Part shown: positions 42,235 to 51,341 of the stretch, one piece after another
Layout of the letters: every line of letters starts with the position of its first letter
How positions within the stretch are numbered: the stretch's first letter is position 1
Assembly: GCA_009746045.1 (NCBI GenBank)
Contig: RPFO01000154.1
Span: 5,306,146 to 5,370,145, forward strand
Direction of reading: 5' to 3'
DNA length: 64,000 nucleotides
Source: Mesostigma viride
Taxonomy: Eukaryota; Streptophyta; Mesostigmatophyceae; Mesostigmatales; Mesostigmataceae
Notes under the pieces: model-generated
Database searches by the model: none
What the model was told of the DNA's origin: nothing
The model's input: only the letters and a program-made list of their open reading frames with translations
Made by a program: the position numbers and the translations under genes

Positions 42235-43603
42235 CTAGGTCCTAGTTACAGGGGTGTGGGCACCGCGGCCCGAATCGCTATGAATGCCATACTTGGTCGC
42301 ACGCGGAGCCCCCACAGGCTTGGGGGTGGTCTCCTTCATTACTACTTGCCATCTATCCTTGCGCACCATCTGCCTCCATATTACAGACAAACCAGGAGGC
42401 TGCCCGGGTGTGAGCCCGTCACGTCTAGTGTAGCACATGTCCATGCCGAGTCTATCACGAAAAGTCCACGGGTGGCGGCCCTGCCGCGCGCGGCCGGGGG
42501 CACGCCAGGTGAGGACATATCGCCCAGGCTGGGCGGGCTTGGTGCCAGCTAGTCTATCTGATGTATCTACCTGAGCTGTGCGGGCCAGGTGCCCGGCTAG
42601 GCCCAGGCGCCTGTGCCTAACAATGTGGGAAACATAGGGCAAATCAGCGTACAAATCCTCATTACTAATGTGCAAACCAAAGGGGATGTTAAGGGCCTTG
42701 CGCAGCATCTTGGTGACGGTGCCGTCGAGTCGTTGCTCCAGCTCCTGCATCAGTGTCCACGTCTCGGCGCCGTAGGTCAGGATCGTCAGAATGACGACCT
42801 TGAAGAGATCATGCTTGACGATCCGGGGTAGGGCGGGGTTGCTCCACCAGCGGCGGTGGTCATGGAGGTGCGCCCACGCCATGCCGATCCGTGTCGTCAG
42901 GTCGTCCTCGCAGTCGGGAAGCCAACTGCCGAGCAGCTTGAAGCGGCCTGAAGTAGGGTAGTTGACCTCGGCGTCGTCTAAGAAGAGGCGGAGTGTGGGT
43001 GGGGGCCCTGCCATGCCGAGGGCCAGGGCCTCCGTTTTGGGGCTGATTTCTAGACCAACCGCCCGAGCCTCGAGCGCCAGGCAGTCCAGCCAAAGTTGGG
43101 CAGACTCCGGCTTCTCGATGAGCGTGATGTCGTCGGCATAAATGAGGTCAGCTAGTAAATTCTGCTTGTTAGTCGGCCCCCCTTCCCCAAGCTCGTTCGT
43201 GATCGCTAGGCCAGAAGCACGGCCTGCAATGCTAGCAAAGCGAGCACGTGCCTGGCGCATAACATAATCCACTACAATAATAAACAGGTACGGCGACAGG
43301 ACGCAACCCTGCCAGACGCCGGTCTGCAGTGGGCATGGCGGGGTAATTAATGCCGTGTTGAGTGCGCACAGAAGTGGTCGACCCCTCATACAGCGTGCGG
43401 ATGACGGTAATCAGGGGATCGAGTGGGGACGCGAGCGCGAGCAAGTACAGCCCATAGAGCGTCCCAGAGGACAGAATGGAAATCCTTGCATGATGAAGTC
43501 GACGAAGATCAGGATGGCGGGAAACTCACCAGGTTGCAGGAGAGCGATTTCCTCGAAGAGGCGACGCACGACGAAGATGGCCATGACGGTGTTGCGCCCA
43601 GTA
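42235..43603 (-). pseudogene. Non-LTR reverse transcriptase remnant, family E
   Basis: The main frame 43389-42235 (384 codons) carries GVWQGCVLSPYLFIIVVDYV, catalytic IYADDITLIEK, thumb-type KLLGSWLPD, and the region ILTILTYGAETWTL with MLRKALNIPFG and RHRRLGLAGHLAR. This pattern is typical of the RT plus connector of RTE/L2/Jockey-like non-LTR elements. Upstream, in other frames, are MAIFVVRRLFEEIAL, FPAILIFVDF (about 43603-43490) and DPLITVIRTLYEG (about 43420). The endonuclease domain is not visible, so the copy is 5'-truncated and frameshifted. It sits inside the gypsy element between gag and protease. Confidence 0.82.
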
Positions 43604-43739
43604 GTAGAGGATAGGGTAGATGATAGGGTAGATAGACCAGATAGTCACCCAGACGCGGAGTCGATTAGAATATAGAGGTAGACGTCAATCACGTGGCTTC
43701 CGGCTCACGGGCTCAGACGCGGCCACCCAACCGGCGCGC

Positions 43740-44333
43740 GTGTCTCACGGAGGCCCGCGACATTTGTTTCTTTTCAGTGGGGGTTTACTTGTTCCTCCCA
43801 CCGTCCTCGACCTGTATTTGAAAGAGAAAACGGTCATGGACGTGAAGTTTTTGGTCGACACCGGCGCCTCCACGTCCTTCATCAACGAGGCCCTGGTGCG
43901 CCGGCTGGGTCCAGATGACCCCTTGCCCGCACACCACAGCCGTGCATGTGACCTATTCGGACGGACGTCGCCAACACCGGTCGCCCGGCCTGGCAGATAT
44001 CAAGGGTGTGCTGCAGGGCACGCCGGTCGACTTGGCGGCGACTATCGCGCCGCTGGGAGCCGCAGACCGATCATCATCGGGCTAGACTGGTTGGACAAGC
44101 AGGATGTGGACATCAGTGTGCGCCGACGAGTAGTTTGGTTTCCGGATGGATCCTTTTGGTGTCCCGACAGTGAGTTTAGGGCACAGGCCGCCGAGGTACA
44201 TAACATTACACACGAGCGCTCGGCGGACGGGCCTCGACCAGCGTCCCAGATCCTGATGAGCAGCAAGACGCTGGCACGCCAACTTCGGAAGGGCAAGGAA
44301 TACACGATGTACCGCATCGACCTAGCTGGATAG
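43740..44333 (+). pseudogene. Gypsy aspartic protease region
   Basis: VKFLVDTGASTSFINEALV (catalytic DTGA, about residues 34-52) and IIIGLDWLDKQDVDISVRRR (the ILGxDWL-type flap partner) identify a Ty3/gypsy retropepsin. The middle is frame-disturbed. It belongs with the gag at 27447/41643. This protease has the standard DTGAS, in contrast to the copia proteases in the same window. Confidence 0.82.
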
Positions 44334-44343
44334 CACTCAGGCC

Positions 44344-44500
44344 ATGCTTAACGAGATCAGCGTCGGTTTCACCCCGGACGAGTTGGCGCGTTGCAACGCT
44401 GTCTTGGAGAAGCGCGCGCCACTCTTTTCGCGGACCGCACGCCCCCGGCAGTTCCCTCCCCATCGTTCGGTGCTACACCGCATCCAGGTACAGGAGGGTT
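44344..44500 (+). pseudogene. Gypsy protease-RT linker, truncated
   Basis: FTPDELARCNAVLEKRAPLF and PPHRSVLHRIQVQEG match the linker preceding the RT of gypsy pol (L...dvF......lPp.r...H.I.l..G). No RT, RNase H or integrase follows; the element is cut here. Confidence 0.65.
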
Positions 44501-44522
44501 TAAGCGCGACATTTTTGCCCCC

Positions 44523-44840
44523 ATGCACATTATTGGTGAGCTGCACATGTCGGCTGTTCGCCTCCCCTGCGCGCGGGGTGAGGCTGGCCCGGCACCCGTG
44601 CTCCTCACCTTTAAGTACATGGCGGACAAGCTGTTGTTTCTTAAAAACCGCAAGAAGCTCTCGGGGACTCACTTCACGCTGGACGACGACCTGACCCTGG
44701 CCCAGCAACAACGGCGCCGTGAGCTATGGCCGAACTACCTCCAGATACGGCAAAGCGCAGGGGGGAAACCGGTATACTGGAGGGGGGACGTCATCCACGT
44801 CGACCACAAGCCCTGGCACCTCAGCAAACCCAGTCCGTAG
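44523..44840 (+). pseudogene. L1 ORF1p-like C-terminal fragment
   Basis: ELHMSAVRLPCARGEAGPAP, VLLTFKYMADKLLFLKNRKK, LSGTHFTLDDDLTLAQQQRR, RELWP and KPVYWRGDVIHVDHK follow the pattern of the C-terminal domain of LINE-1 ORF1 proteins (RP.P..V.F....DK...L...RK..L.GT...L..DLT..Q...R..LWP....R..G....WRGD...). It is a nucleic-acid-binding domain; no RT lies next to it. It abuts the gypsy fragment. Confidence 0.6.
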
Positions 44841-45211
44841 GAAATATAGCAGTAGTGTAGATTAGTAAGGCTTAGCCTTAGTACCACTGACGCGGCCCCA
44901 GCGCATGTGCGCCCATAATGGCCCCCATGGATGATGCCTTCAGAACTTAGCCAAGCCATGCCTATAATGGGACCCCCATGGATTTTGCATTAAGAATTTA
45001 GCCATGCTATGCCTAGGCAGAGAGATGCTCTCTGCTGAGACGCCATGCCCTAGCTCTTGTATAGCCATGATGATCTTCCCCCACATGACATGCCCCCCCT
45101 TAATAGCTGGGCATAGCGTGATAGATCATGAGGGTGCAGGTGCCCTGGTGCACCTAGAGCAAGGGTAGCTTACATTCCCACCCTAGCAGGAAGTAGCTTA
45201 GAATGTATTAA
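44841..45211. repeat. Non-coding dispersed repeat, left flank of the TTAA-bounded element
   Basis: No gene. Two related CCCCATGGAT-containing segments lie at about 44920-44990. From about 45130 the sequence matches, on the minus strand, positions about 95-180 of the window (CACCTAGAGCAAGGGT...GCAGGAAGTAGC), ending at the target TTAA (45208-45211). Confidence 0.65.
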
Positions 45212-45256
45212 CCCGTGTTTTTTTTAATTAGAACGCGATATATCGCGTTGTAAGCT
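45212..45256. repeat. Left terminal inverted repeat with subterminal palindrome
   Basis: CCCGTGTTTTTTT, then GAACGCGATATATCGCGTT (palindromic core). A second partial AACGCG word follows at about 45265. Confidence 0.8.
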
Positions 45257-46999
45257 TTTTTTAGAACGCGTATAGCACCTAAGGAAAATTTTTTTTCATG
45301 GTCATGTATATACTTTCCTGAAAGCCCATAAATCAAAAAATGTTTTTAGCTACTCAGACCTACAAAATGCTAATTCATTAGAGAGATACACTGGTTTGAA
45401 TACAGGGGGGTCTGACCATGACCGCGATTTCTTGACCCTAGGTCACAAGTCATGTGCTTATTCACAAATAGTTCATGAAAAAAATCTGGCTTCTTGCACG
45501 AGCTATGGGCAACATATGCAGGCTCTGTGAAACAAAACTCAGGCCCATTGGGCCACTGGAGCTATTTTTCATTAGCATCACAATTACAACGCAGTACAAC
45601 GCAGTGGGAAAAATGAGAGCCCTTCACAACATGACGCAACGACACGAGCCCCATAAACGGGGCCATAGTGAGCTTGGAGGGTCAAAACGTTGAAAATAGG
45701 TGTTGTATAAGTTATACAGCATCAAACATGCATCAAACATCATGACTGGATGACCTAATATGACTGAATCAGGCAGCCATAGCCAAAGCATCATCCACTC
45801 TCACAACGTGTTGAGCACATGCCTCGTGGGAACGGAGGTGCTGGGTTGTCATTCCATAACGCGTGCAATACTGAAAGAAAGAGGCACGTGTAATGCAAGG
45901 CTTGGATAGGTTGAGTGATCCACGAGCTTACATGCAGGCAAAGATGACGCTGGAATGCATGCTAGCAAATGGTGGCAAGATGCTAACAACACCTGATTAT
46001 ACACCATGATTATGGGCACCTAGCTGATCTTCTTGCACAATCAACGCAGGATAAACCATCAACATCCAATCCTCACGATATATGCACGGCTTGACGACGT
46101 ATACAGCACCTAAATACTGCACAACTGCAACCTGCTATGGCTGACATGCAAGCAACGTCGAGTAGGATGGCGGTCTTAGAGAGGCTGGGCAGAGGTCGGT
46201 AGAAATAAGTGGAAAACTGGCAGAAACTAGGTAGAAACACGATATACTTACGCCTGCAAGCACCATTGAGCCGGTGGCAGAGGCCATTTCGAGGAAAATA
46301 CAGCATACCGTAGCAATGGCCATGGTCACGCCTTACGCTATTTGCAGGCACCATCATGCCCGGAGCTACCCAATAAAAGTCTGCACAAATCTCGGTTTAG
46401 CCGAGAGTCCGGGCGTTCGGAATGAATGAACATGTGTTAAGAAGTCGAAACTGTTAGGGATATTATATCCACCTGCAGCCACAATATATCCGAGCCTGAT
46501 TGATTTCTTGTTGGATTTATTACTTATGGACTGGGAATTTGATAGCTATTAAATTAAATTAAATTAAATTATAACATGTCTCCGTTGGGAGATCATGTAG
46601 CACATATTCCAGGTTGGATGGGTGGTGTGGAGGAAGCCGCGTAATCGAACTAACCTAACTCTAAGCTATATCTAGTCTAGAAAAGCCTATCTACGCTACT
46701 CATCAAAACGGCTCCTCCTCTTGGGGGGAGGCGGCTTGCCCACAGGGGCTGGCGTGTGAGCCTTGACAATCTTCTGCCACCGCTTCTTGCTTGTCCTGCA
46801 TGGCAGTCCAGAGAAGGGATTGATAGCTATGATGAGCTAGATGGATTGGGCTCAATGAGCTGATCAATATTCATGTGCCATAGTCCTATACTTGGACATG
46901 GATGACTTGTACCCTGAGTCAGCCTAGTAGCATCACGCATTTGATTGACAAGTGGTGCTATGGCCTGGTGGACAAGTGTTTGGTCCATGAGCTGACTAA
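45257..46999. other. Interior of the TTAA-bounded element, no gene recognised
   Basis: 1.7 kb without a convincing ORF. It contains an (ATTAA)n patch at 46549-46570 and a fragment (46568-46620) of the dispersed repeat seen at 22-75. No transposase motif was found. Confidence 0.5.
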
Positions 47000-47888
47000 T
47001 GTTGGAAGCTCATGATGACACATGTTATGACTTACATGATGACAAGTGGGTAGACTCATTGTATGACACTTGTCACTCCAAGGAGAAGAGATGTGTCACT
47101 TTATTAATCATGTTATGTGGCACATTATTATGTAGACACTTGGCATCTAGCTATTATGCCAGCTCATTGGATCATGTCTAGAATGTTCTAGGAATGTTCT
47201 AAGAATATGCCAGGAATATTCCTGGAATATACTGAGAATATGCTGGGAATATGCTAGGAATATGCTAGGAAGGTGGGAGAGCGATCGCAGCAATGGTGCT
47301 CACCACTAGACACTCCCGGCCAGTTAGGCTCGAAACACACGCCCTGATCAAGCATGCTGTTTCCGGCCCCACCGTCTAGGTCATCTAGTCGCTCTACACG
47401 TAAGCCAGCCATAATTTCAATGCACAAGCCGATACACATTTCCATCACCATTCATCTTCATCATCCTGAACGACTCGAACACGCGGACAAGATAACGGCA
47501 GGCTCGAGCTACCATGGTCCGGATTCTCCCGATTTCTGGCCTGCGCTGGTTGTCTCCTTGATGCTAGTATGTTTCTACAAGCTTCTGTGATGATGTCATT
47601 GCTGATGTCATCCTTCCTAGCCTAAAAGGTATAAAAGGAAACTGCCCCCTAAGGGCAGGAACCTCCATTTAACCTCTAATGAACCTCCATTTAACCTCTA
47701 TTGAACCTCCATTGAACCTCCATTCAACCTCTTTTCCTAACCTCTAAATCAACGAAATAAAACTCTTTTTCTGGTCTCTCTTCTATTGTCTTCAAGCTCA
47801 GTCTTTCATCACCTGCAAGGTGAAAGGGTAGCAAGGCCAAGCACAAGGCATTGTGTAAAACCCATTAGTTTCCTCTACTTTTCCAACA
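47000..47888 (+). repeat. Candidate LTR (solo or remnant)
   Basis: 889 bases with an 8-base inverted terminus TGTTGGAA...TTCCAACA, a TATAAAAGG box at about 47630 and an AATAAA at about 47755 in the order expected of an LTR promoter and poly(A) site. Tandem words include GAATATGCTAG (47180-47275) and AACCTCCATT (47665-47735). No 5-base target duplication was found (ACTAA versus GAAAC), and no second copy except the partial duplicate at 54156-54519. Confidence 0.5.
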
Positions 47889-48315
47889 GAAACACCATGG
47901 AAATACCAAGCATGGTGCCGCAGCAGACCCGAGTCTTGACGTAATATTATTTATGACACTTGAGCTCCCAAGAAAACCAGCATTTGATTGAAAACAATGA
48001 GTAGAGCCCCTGCCAAAGGCAGGTTTAAGTTGTCATCTCGTCTCCCTCGCATGCAGGAGCAAGAGCCCCCCAAGGGTGGGATGGGTGGGAAGAAACAATT
48101 ACGGGTCACAACCCGCCGACCATGCTTATCAAGCCTACCGTCAAAATGGAAAACGGCAAAACCAGAAATATCCTAACGCTGACAATTTAATAATTCAGCC
48201 AGCCAGCTCATCTGTCACACATCTGAGCTGTCAGGCCATGTGTACTCTTCGAATGCAACCCTGAACACACTACCCAACCAAGCAGCACACCAATCAATTG
48301 GTGAGTGCTGGTTAC
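47889..48315. other. Non-coding flank of the family B insertion
   Basis: No gene recognised. It ends with the target duplication GTTAC (48311-48315). The whole stretch recurs at 54520-54945. Confidence 0.55.
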
Positions 48316-48694
48316 AGTTAGTCTAAGTCTCCCGCCTGTAGCCTAAGTGGACACGTGCCAGCACCGCCGGCGCCCAATTGGGTACTGGGACGGTGCTGGA
48401 CTAGAACAGTCGTGGCATGGACACGTGGCTGTACTCAGTATGTGATGAGCCGGTACCTCAGTACCGGGACTGTAGTTGTCATGTTAGGACTAACTAGATC
48501 AGGTTGTAACTGATAGGTTAGTCCGTCCAGGATCAGTAAGTTAGTTTAACTTACGCAAAGTCTGGCCAGCCATCGTTGACGGCTGGCCAGCAGTATATGT
48601 GCCACATTATCCTAATGCCAAGGTGTCTCGTCGTTCAAGCACACACTCGCCATTTGGCAGTGCCCAAGCATTCCAAGCTTCGTGTTGCATAACT
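48316..48694 (+). repeat. 5' LTR, family B copy 1a
   Basis: 379 bases, AGTTAGTC...CATAACT, preceded by GTTAC. It contains the hairpins CCGGTAC-CTCA-GTACCGG (48450-48467) and CTGGCCAGCC-(9)-GGCTGGCCAG (48562-48590), followed by a GTATATGTG TATA-like word. Internal sequence begins TGCATTAAAAACTCC at 48695. Confidence 0.92.
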
Positions 48695-48799
48695 TGCATT
48701 AAAAACTCCAAAAACAATACACAAGACGAGACGACGAGCGTGCGAAACGTTCAGTTTGCAAAAACACCCATTCCATTTCTTACCCATTTTTTCGAACCA

Positions 48800-51013
48800 A
48801 TGGCTCCCAAGAACAACAAGGGAAAGGCACTGATGGGAGCGACTTCCTCGGAGGAGGAGTCGCCGTCGGTGACGAAGTACCAGTCGTCCTCGTCGTCCCC
48901 GATGTCCGATGACTCGAGGACGTCGGATTCGATTTTGGCGAGCATGCGCCAGGAGTACGAGAACAGGGATGATCAGGATCCCATGCATCCTGAGGATGTG
49001 GCCATGGAGGCAGCGGACCCAACGTACCGTGACATTGTGGAGAATGTCGTGGTGCGTGTGCCCCTGATGCGTAGGGTGCGAGGGTCGACCCCGGTGGTGC
49101 GTCCGAGGGGACCACCATATGCACCACGTGGTGAGGGGGCGGGGCCTTCAGAGTCAGATGAGCAGGAGAGTGGTGAGTCCGGCAGCGTGTCGGAAACCAG
49201 CTCTTTGGGTTTGTTCGGCCTGCAGCCATCGTCGGCTGACGATGCGCGCAGTGCGCAGGTGGCAGCGGATGCTGCAATGGCACAGAGCCTGCAGGAGCAG
49301 GAGTCCGCGGAAGAGCGGAGGTTGGCTGTGCGTGCACGTGAGCGAGCCCAACAAATGGAGGATGCTGCTCAGGTCCGCGCGGCATTGATGAGGAGGTCTG
49401 CATCGCCGAGGTCAGCGTCTCCGACCTATGACGTGGTGAGGAGGGCGGACCTGGCGTGTTTCCAGCGCCTTCGACGGTCGGCAACGATCCCGAGGGAGAT
49501 TGATGGGGTGCTGCAGGAGTCGGAGTTTTCTTTGACGGGTCCGTCGGCGTCCGAAGCGGACGACCTGGTGGAGATGACGCCGGCTATGCAGGCGCGAGAG
49601 AAGGAGGCGCAGAGGAGGCTCGCGGCCTTCAAGGCTGAACGGGAGAAGAAGCAGCGGAGGCGGAACGTGATCGCGCAGAGGAAGCTGCGTGAGCAGCAGG
49701 AGCGTGACAGGGCGGAGGCGCTCGCGGCCAGGATTCGGGTGAAGATGTCTCACACCAAGGTGAGGTGTGAGCGTCTCAACCGCGACCTGAAGAGCTGGAA
49801 GTACCGGAAGGTCGCGGAGATAGCACCATTGCAGGGGCCGGCTCGCCGGGAGGCTGAGGAGCGGTACCGCAGGAAGCTGGCAGCCTGGGAGGCAAGCGTA
49901 GGTCGCCTGGAGAGGCGTATGTTGAAGCAGCGACGCCGTATGTCGAAGAACATCAAGAAGGCTGCTGTGAGGGGATGCATGGGGGAGGCGGTAAGAGCTG
50001 AATTTGGTTTGATGCCGGATGAACGCATTTCTACTGAGCAGCTTTACCATTTTTTGTCTCAGCCAACGCATACCATCTCAAACCGAGATGGCACAGCGGC
50101 TAGGACCAGGGTGACGCACCGGGGCGAACCCGGTCCAGCGACCTTGTCGCACCGGGAGGACATCCGGAGGCAACTCCAACTGGCCCAGCAGATGCTGGAC
50201 GAGGGGCGGGAGCTCACCCCGGGCGAGCATGGCCGCCTAGCAGACACGGTGGCGAGGCTGGTGGCCTCGCTGAAGCCAGCAAAACGAAGGGCACCGGGGA
50301 GGCGTGCCAGCCACAGCAAAAACGCAGGAGGGACGAGAGGGACGAGGGGGAGGATGACGGGAGAGGGGGGGCAACCAGGGCGGGGTGGACATGGCACCCA
50401 GGAGTCTGCACCAACACGGCACGAGGGCGGGGAGCGGCAGCAGCAGCAGCAACAACAACAGCAGCAGCAGCAGCAGCCACAACCAGCAGGAACGACCACA
50501 ACCTCCAATATGGCCTTGAACAGGCCCAGGTTTGATCCAAAAAAGAAAGAGGACAAGCTAGTGTTTCCGGGTTTGCCAGAGGGCCACACCCAGGACGAAG
50601 CTAGGGAGTGGTTGTTTAAGTTGTCACATGCATACGCTAGCGACAATGTCCGTGATTGGTTTGCCTCTCTACGTGCGTCCACACCCATCCATCAATCTGC
50701 CAAGCCTATCCAGCAGTTGGTACAATTGTACCAAAAGCGTGCCAGCAGCGGGGTAGACGTGGCAGAAAATGTGTTGTGGGCGCAGTTCATGGTTGATCTT
50801 AGGGCACTTGTTACCACGGGGGAGCACTTAGAAGTGCTTAAGGGCTTCCAGTGGATAGAGGCCTATAAGGTCAATAAGCGTGACTATGTGAGTGACAACA
50901 AAAAATATGTCATGTACATAGAGGGAGATGAGGAGCTGAAGAAGCTCAATGCCAAGTACCTAGTACACCTATGGCTACAAAAGGCAGAACTGGACCCACC
51001 ACCCTGTCAGTAA
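48800..51013 (+). CDS. gag: Family B gag
   Basis: 737 codons from MAPKNNKGKALMG; the frame is open further upstream into the LTR, but this ATG is shared by all three copies. Layout: an acidic Ser-rich N-terminus (1-60), a mixed region, a long Arg/Glu/Ala-rich helical segment (about 160-420; EREKKQRRRNVIAQRKLREQ), a Gln run (about residue 545-560), and a capsid-like domain (about 585-735; KLVFPGLPEGHTQDEAREWL, WIEAYKVNKRDYVSDNKKYV). It stops at LQKAELDPPPCQ after a small deletion relative to copy 2, where the frame goes on for about 90 codons. The CCHC finger lies downstream in another frame (51342). Most copia gags are far shorter. Confidence 0.82.
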   Translation: MAPKNNKGKALMGATSSEEESPSVTKYQSSSSSPMSDDSRTSDSILASMRQEYENRDDQDPMHPEDVAMEAADPTYRDIVENVVVRVPLMRRVRGSTPVVRPRGPPYAPRGEGAGPSESDEQESGESGSVSETSSLGLFGLQPSSADDARSAQVAADAAMAQSLQEQESAEERRLAVRARERAQQMEDAAQVRAALMRRSASPRSASPTYDVVRRADLACFQRLRRSATIPREIDGVLQESEFSLTGPSASEADDLVEMTPAMQAREKEAQRRLAAFKAEREKKQRRRNVIAQRKLREQQERDRAEALAARIRVKMSHTKVRCERLNRDLKSWKYRKVAEIAPLQGPARREAEERYRRKLAAWEASVGRLERRMLKQRRRMSKNIKKAAVRGCMGEAVRAEFGLMPDERISTEQLYHFLSQPTHTISNRDGTAARTRVTHRGEPGPATLSHREDIRRQLQLAQQMLDEGRELTPGEHGRLADTVARLVASLKPAKRRAPGRRASHSKNAGGTRGTRGRMTGEGGQPGRGGHGTQESAPTRHEGGERQQQQQQQQQQQQQPQPAGTTTTSNMALNRPRFDPKKKEDKLVFPGLPEGHTQDEAREWLFKLSHAYASDNVRDWFASLRASTPIHQSAKPIQQLVQLYQKRASSGVDVAENVLWAQFMVDLRALVTTGEHLEVLKGFQWIEAYKVNKRDYVSDNKKYVMYIEGDEELKKLNAKYLVHLWLQKAELDPPPCQ

Positions 51014-51341
51014 TCCTGGCAGGTCTGAAGGATAAGTGGGAGGACTTCAGGAAGGCAATGGCCTATGTGCAGCAATGCCTAGAGCCGTTTGCTGCTGCAG
51101 CCAAGGAGGAAAGGTGAAGCAGGTAAAGGGGGAGGAAGCCTCAGGTACGGGGCTCTCCAAGAAGCAGATGCAGTCGCTGGTAGCCCAGGTAAAGGCGGTA
51201 ATGGGGGGGATAAAAACAAAAACAACAAAAGTGGGGGAGGTGGAAACAAGGGGGGGGAAAGAACAATAACAATAAAAACAGAAAACAAAGTGGGGGAGCT
51301 AGCAAGCCAGGGGGTGCTAAGCCAGCAGGGGGGACAAGAGG

